A stretch of 16,652 nt of DNA, taken from positions 1 to 16,652 of the forward strand of contig JAKLQT010000226.1 of the NCBI GenBank assembly GCA_022013205.1. The letters are read 5' to 3'. Shown here in pieces: positions 1 through 8,379 of this stretch. Positions within the stretch are counted from its first letter, which is position 1; each line of letters opens with the position of its first letter. Position numbers and translations under genes: made by a program. The notes below the pieces were generated by a model. That model was not told the DNA's origin. It was given only the letters and a program-made list of their open reading frames with translations, and ran no database searches. This stretch comes from Candidatus Omnitrophota bacterium. GTDB taxonomy: Bacteria; Omnitrophota; Gorgyraeia; B26-G9.

Positions 1-25
1 AATAACAACTAACTGGCGAACAACT

Positions 26-34
26 TGTGGACAA
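26..34 (-). promoter_or_regulatory. DnaA box, one mismatch
   Basis: The + strand reads TGTGGACAA, the reverse complement of TTGTCCACA, which differs from the DnaA box TTATCCACA at one base. It lies 112 bp upstream of dnaA. The 10-mer ACAACCTGTT follows at 31-40 and is repeated exactly at 63-72. It probably belongs to the upstream part of the origin, which continues beyond the left edge of the window. Confidence 0.55.
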
Positions 35-84
35 CCTGTTAAGTAATGGAGAATAGCGCACTACAACCTGTTTAAAATAAATAA

Positions 85-112
85 GTTACATTAATAGCTT
101 TCCATTTATAAT
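85..112 (+). promoter_or_regulatory. Candidate dnaA promoter
   Basis: A perfect TATAAT -10 hexamer lies at 107-112. A weak -35 (GTTACA, 85-90, 4 of 6 matches) stands 16 bp upstream. A perfect DnaA box starts three bases after the -10, where bound DnaA could block transcription, so autoregulation is likely. The call rests on sequence pattern only. Confidence 0.4.
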
Positions 113-114
113 TA

Positions 115-123
115 TGTGGATAA
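115..123 (-). promoter_or_regulatory. Perfect DnaA box
   Basis: The + strand TGTGGATAA is the exact reverse complement of the consensus DnaA box TTATCCACA. It sits 22 bp upstream of the dnaA start and just downstream of a TATAAT hexamer. It could serve both origin function and feedback control of dnaA. Confidence 0.75.
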
Positions 124-145
124 GTTAAGAGTGCCTAAATAAATT

Positions 146-1504
146 ATGACAAGTAAAGCAACTCAATTGTGGGCCGATGTCTTATTGGCCTTAAAACACG
201 AAGTTTCTATTCAAAGTTATGAGACATGGTTAAAACCTACGCAAGGGGTTTCTCTAAACAGTGAGGCTCTTACTGTAGAGGTGCCTAATAAGTTTTTCCG
301 GGAATGGCTGGTTGATCATTATTATGATGTTTTGATTCAGGCAACAGGCCGAATAAGCGGGCAGAAGCTCCGTCTTGATTTTGTTGTTTCTTCCTCAACG
401 CCTGCAGCATTTGTTGCCGCAAACGCTTCTATTTTATCCACGCAAAATACGCAAAACACGCCTGTGCACCGGCCTGATATTTACCTTAACCCTAAGTATA
501 CGTTTGATAGTTTTGTTGTCGGGCCAAGTAACCGCTTTGCCCACGCGGCAAGCTCGGCTGTAGCGGAATCTCCGGCGCGTGCCTATAACCCTTTATTTAT
601 TTATGGGGGAGTGGGGTTGGGAAAAACACATCTTATGCAGGCAGTGGGCCATTATATCTTACAAAAAAATTCCGCGGCAAAATTAACATATACTTCAAGT
701 GAGCGTTTTACAAATCAGCTTATTAACGCTATCCAGAATAGAACCACAATGCGCTTTAGAGAAAAGTATCGAAGTGTTGATATCCTTTTAATTGATGATA
801 TCCAGTTTATCGCAGGTAAAGAAAGTACTCAAGAAGAATTCTTTCATACCTTTAATACTCTTTATGACGCTCATAAGCAGATCGTTGTCTCCAGCGACCG
901 CCCGGCCAAAGATATCAGCAGAATGGAGGAGAGGTTAATATCCCGTTTTGAGTGGGGATTAATCACGGATATTCAACCGCCTGACCTTGAAACACGTATC
1001 GCAATACTGCGCAAGAAAGCGGAAAGGGAAGTGGTAAAAGTTCCGGATGAGGTTATGTTTTTCATTGGGGAAAAGATCCGTTCAAATATTAGGGAATTAG
1101 AAGGCTCTTTAATTAGAGTTGTCGCTTATTCATTATTAACCAATAATCCTATTTCTATTGCTATTGCCGAAGAAGTCCTTAAGGACGCTATTAAGGAAGA
1201 TTCGTATATTAAAGTAATAACACTTGATAAAATAATAAAGCTGGTCGCGGATAATTTTGAAATTAAGGTGAGTGATATTAAAAAAGGGGGAAGAAGTAAG
1301 GTTATTGCTTTTCCGCGCCATATTGCCATGTATTTATCAAGAGAGTTGACAAACCACTCGCTTTCTGAAATAGGAGAGTTTTTTGGAGGAAGAGATCACA
1401 CAACGGTTTTACACGCTTATGGAAAAATAAAAAAACAATCCACACAAGATAATAAAATAGGTGAGTTATTAACAGTACTAATTAACAAAATTAAGAATAT
1501 CTAA
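146..1504 (+). CDS. dnaA: Chromosomal replication initiator DnaA
   Basis: DnaA binds DnaA boxes as an ATP complex, unwinds the origin and recruits the replicative helicase. The 452-residue protein has the full four-domain layout. Domain I covers about residues 1-85. A short linker (domain II) ends near residue 115. The AAA+ domain III carries the Walker A motif GGVGLGKT at 154-161 and the Walker B motif ILLIDDIQF around 213-221. Domain IV holds the DNA-binding signature GGRDHTTVLHA at 414-424. The ATG at 146 is preferred because domain I begins immediately after it, although the upstream bases give no strong ribosome-binding site. Length matches the family (about 450). The gene is preceded by DnaA boxes and followed by dnaN, the usual origin arrangement. 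Confidence 0.98.
   Translation: MTSKATQLWADVLLALKHEVSIQSYETWLKPTQGVSLNSEALTVEVPNKFFREWLVDHYYDVLIQATGRISGQKLRLDFVVSSSTPAAFVAANASILSTQNTQNTPVHRPDIYLNPKYTFDSFVVGPSNRFAHAASSAVAESPARAYNPLFIYGGVGLGKTHLMQAVGHYILQKNSAAKLTYTSSERFTNQLINAIQNRTTMRFREKYRSVDILLIDDIQFIAGKESTQEEFFHTFNTLYDAHKQIVVSSDRPAKDISRMEERLISRFEWGLITDIQPPDLETRIAILRKKAEREVVKVPDEVMFFIGEKIRSNIRELEGSLIRVVAYSLLTNNPISIAIAEEVLKDAIKEDSYIKVITLDKIIKLVADNFEIKVSDIKKGGRSKVIAFPRHIAMYLSRELTNHSLSEIGEFFGGRDHTTVLHAYGKIKKQSTQDNKIGELLTVLINKIKNI
434..442 (+). promoter_or_regulatory. DnaA-box-like site inside dnaA
   Basis: TTATCCACG differs from the consensus box only at the last base. It lies in the linker-coding part of dnaA. It could titrate DnaA or could be chance, and only its closeness to the consensus supports it. 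Confidence 0.25.
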
Positions 1505-1632
1505 CTGACTAATTTTATTAAGTTTAAAATCTTATTCACATATTAACATAATTACTGTTATTACTACGGCTACTTGTATAATCTAAAAATATTATAATAA
1601 TAAACCTTATTGTTAATAAAAAGGGGGATAAC
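1505..1632. other. Candidate DNA-unwinding element between dnaA and dnaN
   Basis: This 128-bp gap is strikingly AT-rich, especially 1576-1620. It contains a DnaA-box-like TTATTCACA at 1532-1540. About 11 bp later a run of triplets starts at 1552 on the + strand: TTA CTG TTA TTA CTA CGG CTA CTT. Read 3'-5' on the other strand, these are AAT GAC AAT AAT GAT GCC GAT GAA, close to the DnaA-trio consensus (3'-GAT-5' and variants) known from Bacillus-type origins. Those origins also place the unwinding site between dnaA and dnaN. A TATAAT at 1577-1582 could instead, or also, be the dnaN -10 hexamer. Function is inferred from layout. Confidence 0.45.
1532..1540 (+). promoter_or_regulatory. DnaA-box-like site, one mismatch
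   Basis: TTATTCACA differs from TTATCCACA at one base. It lies 28 bp after the dnaA stop, immediately before the DnaA-trio-like triplets and an AT-rich stretch. This is where a duplex-anchoring box would be expected in a Bacillus-like unwinding module. Confidence 0.45.
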
Positions 1633-2751
1633 ATGCGCTTTAAATCCACAAAAAGTATATTAATGTCCGCTATTCAAACAGTCGAAGGAGCTGTCGCGAC
1701 CAAAACAACTCTCCCTATATTATCCAATGTTCTTATTGAAGCGCATAAAGACATGATAATTTTTAACGCGACTGATCTTGATATCGGAATAATTTATAGA
1801 GCGAAGGCAGATGTTCAGGAAGAAGGTACTATAACTGTTCCGGCTAAAAGATTCGCGGATATTATTAAAGAGCTTCCAGATGGGGATGTTTCAATAAATG
1901 TGCGTAAAAATTTTAATATGCTGATTGATTGTGAAGATTGTTCTTTCAGGCTTATTGGGCTGCCGAAAGAAGAATTTCCAAATATTCCTAAATTTAATAA
2001 TAAAGAAAGCGTCACTATAGAACAGTTATTATTGAAAAAACTTTTAAAAAAAGTAAGCTTTGCTATGTCGCGCGATGAGACGAGGTACGTATTAAACGGG
2101 ACAATGTTTTCTTTTAAAAATAAAAGCATCACCCTGGTCGCGACAGACGGCAGGAGGCTTGCCTTAACAGAGGTTAAAACAACTAATGAAATAGATAAAA
2201 AAGAGGTTATTATTCCTGTTAAAACAATAAATGAATTAAATAAAATATTAAAAGAGGAAGGGCAGGTAAAGATAATTTTCACCGAGAACCAGGTGGCTTT
2301 TGAATTAAACGGCACGGTTATTGTCTCAAGGCTTATAGAAGGTGAATTTCCGAATTATGAGCAGGTAATCCCGAAAGAAAGAAAAGGCGAGAAACAGGAA
2401 AAAATAAAAATAAATAAAGAAAAATTACTATCAGCCGTTAAAAGAGCGAGTCTTTTTACCAGCCAGGATTCTCAATCTATTAAAATAGATGTTTTTAAAA
2501 ATAAACTCGTGGTCTCTAAAATGACCCCTGATATAGGGGAGGTTAAAGAAGATATCGCGATGGAATATAACGGCAATGAAATAACCGTCGGGTTTAACCC
2601 GTGGTATTTAATGGATGTGTTAAAGAATCTAAAAGAAGAGATAATTGAGTTTGAGCTTATTAACGCGGATAAACCCGGTGTATTCAGGGAAGAACTTATT
2701 AAAGAGAACGGTTTTTATGTCTATATAGTATTACCTATGCAGATAGCATAA
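1633..2751 (+). CDS. dnaN: DNA polymerase III beta subunit (sliding clamp)
   Basis: DnaN forms the ring that tethers DNA polymerase III to its template. The 372-residue product matches the usual length (about 366-380) and the three-subdomain clamp, with boundaries near residues 120 and 250. Recognisable family features are the N-terminal block ending TTLPILSNVLIEA, the VATDGRRLA block in the second domain, and the C-terminal ending YIVLPMQIA, which resembles the clamp ending MPMR. The start has a clear AAGGGGG ribosome-binding site about 6 bp before ATG 1633. It follows dnaA and begins an operon with DUF721 and gyrB. Its codons are AT-rich. Confidence 0.97.
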   Translation: MRFKSTKSILMSAIQTVEGAVATKTTLPILSNVLIEAHKDMIIFNATDLDIGIIYRAKADVQEEGTITVPAKRFADIIKELPDGDVSINVRKNFNMLIDCEDCSFRLIGLPKEEFPNIPKFNNKESVTIEQLLLKKLLKKVSFAMSRDETRYVLNGTMFSFKNKSITLVATDGRRLALTEVKTTNEIDKKEVIIPVKTINELNKILKEEGQVKIIFTENQVAFELNGTVIVSRLIEGEFPNYEQVIPKERKGEKQEKIKINKEKLLSAVKRASLFTSQDSQSIKIDVFKNKLVVSKMTPDIGEVKEDIAMEYNGNEITVGFNPWYLMDVLKNLKEEIIEFELINADKPGVFREELIKENGFYVYIVLPMQIA

Positions 2752-2759
2752 TAATTAAC

Positions 2760-3068
2760 ATGAGAGAAAATAAAAAAATAAAACCCGTAGCAATAAAAGA
2801 ATTAATTGATCAATTTTTTAAAGAGCATAAAAAGGCAGGGGAATCATTACAGTCTTTAATAATCGAAAAATGGCAGCAGATAATGCCGGAAAACGCGAAT
2901 AAGCACTCAAAACCAATAACAATAAAAAATAAAACACTTATTATCGCGGTTTCAAACTCCGCCTGGCTGCATCAATTAACTTTAAAAAAAATAGAAATTT
3001 TAAACACAATTAAAGATATGTTGAACACTGAAGATATTATTGATATCCGTTTTAAGATAGGAAAGTAA
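2760..3068 (+). CDS. DUF721 / DciA-like protein
   Basis: The 102-residue protein fits the DUF721 family, which includes DciA, a protein that helps load the replicative helicase DnaB in bacteria lacking DnaC or DnaI. Visible hallmarks are W38 followed by a polar stretch with H49 and P52, a beta segment TLIIAVSNSAW ending in W69, the adjacent HQL at 71-73, and a C-terminal ending in DIRFKIGK. It starts 8 bp after dnaN stops and ends 38 bp before gyrB, so it is probably cotranscribed with both. Position next to dnaA and dnaN is typical of this family. It is short relative to proteobacterial DciA and looks like the core domain alone. The helicase-loading role is inferred from family and location. 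Confidence 0.85.
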   Translation: MRENKKIKPVAIKELIDQFFKEHKKAGESLQSLIIEKWQQIMPENANKHSKPITIKNKTLIIAVSNSAWLHQLTLKKIEILNTIKDMLNTEDIIDIRFKIGK

Positions 3069-3106
3069 TAAAGTTGTTTTTTTAAATAAAAATAAGGAGT
3101 AAGTTT

Positions 3107-5623
3107 ATGCCGGATAAATATGACGCGAGGACAATTCAGGTACTTGAAGGAGTAGAAGCGGTTAGAAAAAGGCCGTCGATGTATATAGGAGACACTACAC
3201 TTCGCGGATTGCATCATATGGTTTATGAGGTTGTTGATAATTCCATAGATGAGGCATTAGCCGGGTATTGTAAAAAAATAGAGGTTGTTGTTTATGAAGA
3301 TAACAGTGTTTCTGTTGTAGATGACGGCCGGGGGATACCTGTTGATACACATGAAAAACTTAAAAAACCCGCGGTAGAGGTTGTTATGACCACGCTGCAC
3401 GCGGGAGGCAAATTTGATCACCGGGTTTATAAGGTATCAGGCGGTTTACATGGAGTTGGTGTTAGTGTAGTGAACGCGCTGTCTGAGTGGATGGAAGTAG
3501 AGGTGAGAAGAGATGGAAAAATATATCACCAGAAATATGAACAGGGAAAGACAGCAACAAAACTAACTGTTATTGGAAAAAGTAAAAAAACAGGGACACG
3601 GGTTTTTTTTAAAGCGGATAGAGAAATTTTTCCGGACATAAAGTATAGCCACGATATTCTTACTAACCGCTTAAGAGAGCTCGCGTTTTTAAATAAAGGG
3701 CTGGTTATTCAATTCTCTGATCAAAGAATTGAAAAAGAAGTAGAATTTTGTTTTAAAGGCGGAATAGCGCAGTTTATTGAACATTTAAATAAAAATAAAA
3801 TTCCTCTTTTTAAGAGTGTTGTTTATCTTGAGAAAATAAGAGAAGACATAAATGTTGAAATAGCCCTGCAGTATAACGATGGTTACGCGGAAACAGTTTA
3901 TACGTTCGCTAATAATATCAACACCATAGAAGGCGGCACGCATTTAACAGGATTTAAGTCCGCGCTTACCAGAACATTAAATCAATTTTGTAAAAATAAA
4001 AAACTTTCCAAAAACCAGGAAGAAACTTTATCTGGAGATGATGTCAGGGAAGGCCTCGCGGTTGTTATAAGCGTTAAGGTTCCAAATCCGCAATTTGAAG
4101 GGCAGACAAAAACAAAGCTGGGTAACAGTGAGGTTGAAGGAATAGTCGCTTCTGTTGTAAATGAGGCGTTGGGAAATTTTCTGGAAGAAAACCCGACCAT
4201 AGGAAATAAAATAATTGAAAAAGCAAAACTTGCCTCAAGAGCAAGAAACGCGGCAAAAAAAGCGCGTGAACTCACAAGAAGAAAAGGAGCGCTGGATAGC
4301 GGTTCTTTACCCGGAAAACTCGCTGATTGTTCAGAGCGGGACGCGGCATTATGTGAAATATATATAGTAGAAGGAGATTCCGCCGGAGGGTCAGCTAAAC
4401 AAGGAAGAGATAGAAGATTTCAGGCAATACTGCCTATTAAAGGAAAAATTCTTAACGTTGAAAAATCAAGACTGGATAAAATTTTAAGCAACGAGGAAGT
4501 GCGCACAATAATAACCGCGCTGGGCACCGGCATAGGCAGTGATTTTGATCTTGAAAAATTAAGATATCATAAACTGATAATTATGGCGGATGCTGATGTT
4601 GACGGCTCACATATACGCACCCTGCTGCTCACATTATTATACCGGCAGATGCCGCAATTAATAGAAAAAGGGCATGTTTATATCGCGCAGCCGCCTCTTT
4701 ATAAGATTAAGCGCGGAAAAAGAGAAGAATATATAGAAACAGAAGCAGCTATGGACAGCCTGCTTTTTGATCTGGGCCGCGAAGGCGTAAAGCTAAAGAA
4801 CAATAAAAATCAAAAGCAGTTCACAGACAATCAGTTTAAAGACTTGCTGGATCTGCTGTTAGGGGTGGAATTATTAAGCCGCAGCATAGAAAAGAAAGTA
4901 ATAAAACTATTCCAATATTTAAGCTTAAAGGACAAAAAAACCGGAAAACTTCCTACATATAAAATAATAGTAGAAGAAAAAGGCCAGTTTATATTTAACG
5001 AAAATGAACTGGCTGAAATTGTTAAAATAGAAGAAAAAAGACGAGGAAAAGACCTTGATATTAAAGAAATAGGCGGCTTTGGCAGCACTGATGAGACAGA
5101 CGCGGAAAGCCTGGAAGTGGTATCTTTTCATGAAGCGGCAGATATATTAAAAGTAATGAACAAGCTTGAAAAAATCGGCCTTGATATAACAGACTATGAG
5201 GCCGAAGAAGAGCCGGAAAATATAGACGCTGATGATTTATCTTTAAAAAGTAAAAAAGGCGCGAAAACAAAGATATCTGCAGCAAAATCAATAATGCCTA
5301 AAGGAAAACAATTGTTAATGCTTATTAATGAGCAAACAAAAGAAGAAGAGTCTATCAGCAGCTTAAAAGAACTCCTTAATATAATAAGAAGCTCCGGAAA
5401 AAAAGGCCTGACCATTCAAAGATATAAAGGTTTAGGGGAAATGAATCCGGACCAGCTCTGGGAGACAACAATGAACCCTGAAAAACGCACCATGCTGCAG
5501 GTAGTTATAGAAGATGCGGTTGAGGCAGACGCAATGTTTACCATATTAATGGGCGACGCGGTTGAACCGCGCAGAGATTTTATCCAAAACAACGCGAAAT
5601 ACGTAAAGAATCTCGATGTTTAA
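3107..5623 (+). CDS. gyrB: DNA gyrase subunit B
   Basis: GyrB is the ATPase half of gyrase, which negatively supercoils DNA. The N-terminal GHKL ATPase shows VVDNSIDEA with Asn45, DDGRGIP at 72-78 and GGLHGVG at 112-118. The Lys of the QTKTKLGN loop contacts ATP. The TOPRIM domain shows EGDSAGG at 422-428 and the metal-binding triad D495, D497 and D499 in ADADVDGSH. The conserved tail QRYKGLGEMN lies at 771-780. At 838 residues it is much longer than the short type (about 640). The excess is an insertion between the conserved PPLYKIKRGK segment and the 771-780 motif, at the site where E. coli GyrB has its insertion. Part of it (about 696-730) is a charged low-complexity segment. ATG 3107 follows a clear AAGGAG ribosome-binding site. 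Confidence 0.98.
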   Translation: MPDKYDARTIQVLEGVEAVRKRPSMYIGDTTLRGLHHMVYEVVDNSIDEALAGYCKKIEVVVYEDNSVSVVDDGRGIPVDTHEKLKKPAVEVVMTTLHAGGKFDHRVYKVSGGLHGVGVSVVNALSEWMEVEVRRDGKIYHQKYEQGKTATKLTVIGKSKKTGTRVFFKADREIFPDIKYSHDILTNRLRELAFLNKGLVIQFSDQRIEKEVEFCFKGGIAQFIEHLNKNKIPLFKSVVYLEKIREDINVEIALQYNDGYAETVYTFANNINTIEGGTHLTGFKSALTRTLNQFCKNKKLSKNQEETLSGDDVREGLAVVISVKVPNPQFEGQTKTKLGNSEVEGIVASVVNEALGNFLEENPTIGNKIIEKAKLASRARNAAKKARELTRRKGALDSGSLPGKLADCSERDAALCEIYIVEGDSAGGSAKQGRDRRFQAILPIKGKILNVEKSRLDKILSNEEVRTIITALGTGIGSDFDLEKLRYHKLIIMADADVDGSHIRTLLLTLLYRQMPQLIEKGHVYIAQPPLYKIKRGKREEYIETEAAMDSLLFDLGREGVKLKNNKNQKQFTDNQFKDLLDLLLGVELLSRSIEKKVIKLFQYLSLKDKKTGKLPTYKIIVEEKGQFIFNENELAEIVKIEEKRRGKDLDIKEIGGFGSTDETDAESLEVVSFHEAADILKVMNKLEKIGLDITDYEAEEEPENIDADDLSLKSKKGAKTKISAAKSIMPKGKQLLMLINEQTKEEESISSLKELLNIIRSSGKKGLTIQRYKGLGEMNPDQLWETTMNPEKRTMLQVVIEDAVEADAMFTILMGDAVEPRRDFIQNNAKYVKNLDV

Positions 5624-5636
5624 AATACAGTATTGA

Positions 5637-5879
5637 GTATTGCGTGAAAAACCGAAGGATGAGAGACGACCACTCGCTTTGCTCGTTAGGACGATGGACG
5701 AGAAAATTAAGGGTTATGAGTGGCCCTCCTTTGCCAAGGCTATGAAGGGCGTGAAGGCTTCGGAGGGCAGGCGGGTGACAAATTACGAGTTAAAAGCTAA
5801 AGCTGGTGTTGATTTTTGAATCAACTCATATTAACTATTGGTAACCGATAATAACAGGGAAAGAGTTTTTACGCAATAC
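5637..5879. repeat. Composite intergenic repeat with terminal inverted repeats
   Basis: The gap between gyrB and gyrA is mostly a mosaic repeat. Its ends are near-perfect inverted repeats: GTATTGCGTGAAAAAC (5637-5652) and GTTTTTACGCAATAC (5865-5879), differing by one extra base. Inside are a module at 5647-5706 that recurs downstream of rtcB, a hairpin arm pair GCCCTCC (5723-5729) / GGAGGGC (5762-5768), and a small hairpin at 5808-5825. No reading frame is supported. The ends suggest a non-autonomous mobile or REP-like element, which is inference. A gyrA promoter must lie in or just after it, but I cannot place one confidently. Confidence 0.6.
5647..5706. repeat. Dispersed repeat module, copy 1
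   Basis: This segment contains CCGAAGGATGAGAGACGA followed by CACTC, then GCTTTGCTCGTTAGGACGA and a GGACG tail. The same order appears at 13949-14032 with a few substitutions and about 25 extra bases in the middle. Two copies at unrelated intergenic sites indicate a dispersed repeat family of this genome. Confidence 0.7.
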
Positions 5880-5913
5880 GAATTAGAGAAAAAACAAGGA
5901 GATGGAAAAAAAT

Positions 5914-8379
5914 ATGTATGCTCAAAACGAAAAAATAATAACAGTTCCCATTGAAGACGAAATGAAAAAGTCTTACATTGATTACGCGATGAGTGTAATC
6001 GTCGGACGGGCCCTGCCGGATATCCGTGACGGATTAAAACCTGTGCACAGAAGAATTCTTTACGCTATGAAAGATTTAAACCTTGAGCATAATAAACCCT
6101 ATAAAAAAAGCGCGCGTATTGTCGGAGAAGTCCTTGGTAAATATCATCCGCACGGAGACAGCGCGGTTTATGATTCTCTGGTGCGCATGGTCCAAGAGTT
6201 TTCCCTGCGGTATCCTTTGGTTGACGGACAGGGAAACTTTGGTTCTATCGACGGAGATTCAGCAGCGGCGATGCGCTATACAGAAGCGCGCATGGCGGCG
6301 ATTACACGCGAATTACTGGTAGACATAGAAAAAGATACTGTGGACTTTGCGCCTAATTTTGATGAATCCTTACAAGAACCCACGCTTTTACCGGCCGCGG
6401 TGCCGAATTTACTAATCAATGGTTCAAGCGGTATTGCCGTCGGCATGGCTACAAATATTCCGCCCCATAATCTAACCGAGGTTATTGATGGAGTGATTGC
6501 CTTGATTGATAACCCGGATATTACAACTAAGGAACTGATGCAAAAAATCCCTGGGCCGGATTTTCCTACAAGAGGGATAATATGCGGGCGCGAAGGTATT
6601 AAAAAGGCGTACGAGACCGGGCGTTCACCCATAAAGGTCAGGGCAAGGGCAAGTATTGAGCAGCAAAAAAATAACAAAGAATCAATTGTGATTACAGAGA
6701 TCCCTTACCAGGTTAATCAAACCAATGTAATCAGCTCGCTAGTCAATCTTGTGCAGGATAAACGCATTGAAGGTATTTCTGATGTGCGTGATGAATCCCA
6801 TAAAGACGGTATGCGTGTTGTTATAGAATTAAAAAGGGATACCAATGCCCAGGTAGTGCTGAACCTGCTCTATAAACATACACAGCTTGAAACGACTTTC
6901 GGTATAATATTTCTTTCGCTTGTTGATAATCAGCCGCGAATTTTACCTTTAAAACAAATCCTGTATTACTTTGTTGAACACCGCAAGGAAATTATTATGC
7001 GCCGCACAAAATTTGATCTTCGTAAAGCGCAGGAAAGAGCGCATATTTTAGAAGGGCTTAAAATATGCCTGGATAATCTTGACGAGGTTATTAAAACAAT
7101 CCGGCAGTCAAAAAACACCAATGAGGCCAGGATCGCGTTAATGGATAATTTCGGGCTGTCAATTGCCCAGGCCCAGGCCATACTTGAGATGCAGCTGCAA
7201 AGGCTGACGGCCTTAGAAAGAGAAAAAATAGAAAACGAATATTTAGAGCTGATCAAAAGAATAAGTATGTTAAAGGCTATTCTTGCTGATCCGAAAAGAG
7301 TATTATCAATAATAAAAGAAGAGCTGTCTGAGTTGCAGAAAAAATACGGTGACGAAAGGCGAACGCAGATTATCGCGCAGATAGATGACCTGGAGATAGA
7401 GGACCTTATCGCTGAGGAAGATATGGTTATAACTATTTCTCACGCGGGGTACATCAAGCGCTTGCCTGTGAGCACATACCGCAAACAAAAACGCGGCGGC
7501 AAAGGTGTTTCCGGACTTGGTATGCGGGACGAGGATTTTGTGGAACGGTTGTTTATTGCCTCCACGCACGATTATCTGCTGGTGTTCACAGATAAAGGAA
7601 AGGTTTATTGGCTGAAGGTATATGAAATTCCGCAGGCAGGACGGCTGTCCAAAGGTAAGGCTATTGTTAACATGCTCCAGTTTGAATCCGGTGAAACTAT
7701 TGCCGCTCTTATACAGGTCAAGAATTTTGAAGAAGGTAAGTTTTTGATAATGTGCACTGCAAACGGGCAGGTCAAGAAAAGCGATCTTATGGCGTACAGC
7801 AATCCGCGAAAAGGCGGTATAAACGCGATTACCATTCGAGATAAAGATAAGCTTATTGCCTGCCAGCTTACCGACGGAAACCATGAAATATTCCTGGCCA
7901 CATACGAAGGAAAAGCGATTAGATTTTCCGAGACAAATGTGCGCGAGATGGGCAGAACCGCCTCAGGCGTACGCGGCATATCACTGGGGAAAAAAGATAA
8001 AGTTATCGGCATGGAGCTTGTGGACAAAGACGCGACACTTCTGACGGTAACGGAAAACGGCTTTGGAAAAAGGACAAAAGTAGATGAATATAGATCTCAA
8101 AGCCGCGGCGGAAAAGGGATCATTAATATTAAAACAACCGAGGCCAACGGAATGGTAGTCGGCCTGGATACAGTTGTGGACAACGACGAACTTATGCTTA
8201 TAACCTCCAGCGGCATGATCGTCCGCTGTCCAATGAAAACCGTAAGGACCACAGGCCGTTCTACGCAGGGGGTTCGCCTGATGCGCTTAACCGGCGAGGA
8301 TAAGGTAGTAGCTGTGGCGCGGGTCGCGGCAAAAGAAGAAGAAGATGATGAAAGCAGCGCAGAAGCAGAAACCGCATGA
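5914..8379 (+). CDS. gyrA: DNA gyrase subunit A
   Basis: GyrA carries the DNA breakage-reunion and wrapping activities of gyrase. I chose ATG 5914 (821 residues). The in-frame ATG at 5902 directly abuts the AAGGAG at 5896-5901, leaving no spacer. With the 5914 start the catalytic tyrosine in AAMRYTEAR is Tyr122, and the quinolone region HPHGDSAVYD falls at 78-87 with Ser83 and Asp87, matching E. coli numbering. These are the residues of quinolone-sensitive gyrase. The C-terminal beta-pinwheel has the GyrA box QKRGGKG at about 525-531 and a weaker copy, QSRGGKG, later. The protein ends in an acidic tail (KEEEDDESSAEAETA), known in other GyrA proteins to tune supercoiling. The tail-coding DNA overlaps the next gene. 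Confidence 0.97.
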   Translation: MYAQNEKIITVPIEDEMKKSYIDYAMSVIVGRALPDIRDGLKPVHRRILYAMKDLNLEHNKPYKKSARIVGEVLGKYHPHGDSAVYDSLVRMVQEFSLRYPLVDGQGNFGSIDGDSAAAMRYTEARMAAITRELLVDIEKDTVDFAPNFDESLQEPTLLPAAVPNLLINGSSGIAVGMATNIPPHNLTEVIDGVIALIDNPDITTKELMQKIPGPDFPTRGIICGREGIKKAYETGRSPIKVRARASIEQQKNNKESIVITEIPYQVNQTNVISSLVNLVQDKRIEGISDVRDESHKDGMRVVIELKRDTNAQVVLNLLYKHTQLETTFGIIFLSLVDNQPRILPLKQILYYFVEHRKEIIMRRTKFDLRKAQERAHILEGLKICLDNLDEVIKTIRQSKNTNEARIALMDNFGLSIAQAQAILEMQLQRLTALEREKIENEYLELIKRISMLKAILADPKRVLSIIKEELSELQKKYGDERRTQIIAQIDDLEIEDLIAEEDMVITISHAGYIKRLPVSTYRKQKRGGKGVSGLGMRDEDFVERLFIASTHDYLLVFTDKGKVYWLKVYEIPQAGRLSKGKAIVNMLQFESGETIAALIQVKNFEEGKFLIMCTANGQVKKSDLMAYSNPRKGGINAITIRDKDKLIACQLTDGNHEIFLATYEGKAIRFSETNVREMGRTASGVRGISLGKKDKVIGMELVDKDATLLTVTENGFGKRTKVDEYRSQSRGGKGIINIKTTEANGMVVGLDTVVDNDELMLITSSGMIVRCPMKTVRTTGRSTQGVRLMRLTGEDKVVAVARVAAKEEEDDESSAEAETA

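Noticed and set aside
1815..2315. 166-codon open frame on the minus strand
   Set aside because: It is antisense to dnaN, with no recognisable motif and composition typical of a shadow frame.
5621..5634. 14-mer TAAAATACAGTATT shared with 10530-10543
   Set aside because: An exact 14-mer match is expected about once by chance in an AT-rich window of this size, and flanks do not match.
5902..5913. ATG 5902 as the gyrA start
   Set aside because: It abuts the AAGGAG with no spacer; ATG 5914 gives family-consistent numbering (Tyr122, Ser83, Asp87). The choice is not certain.
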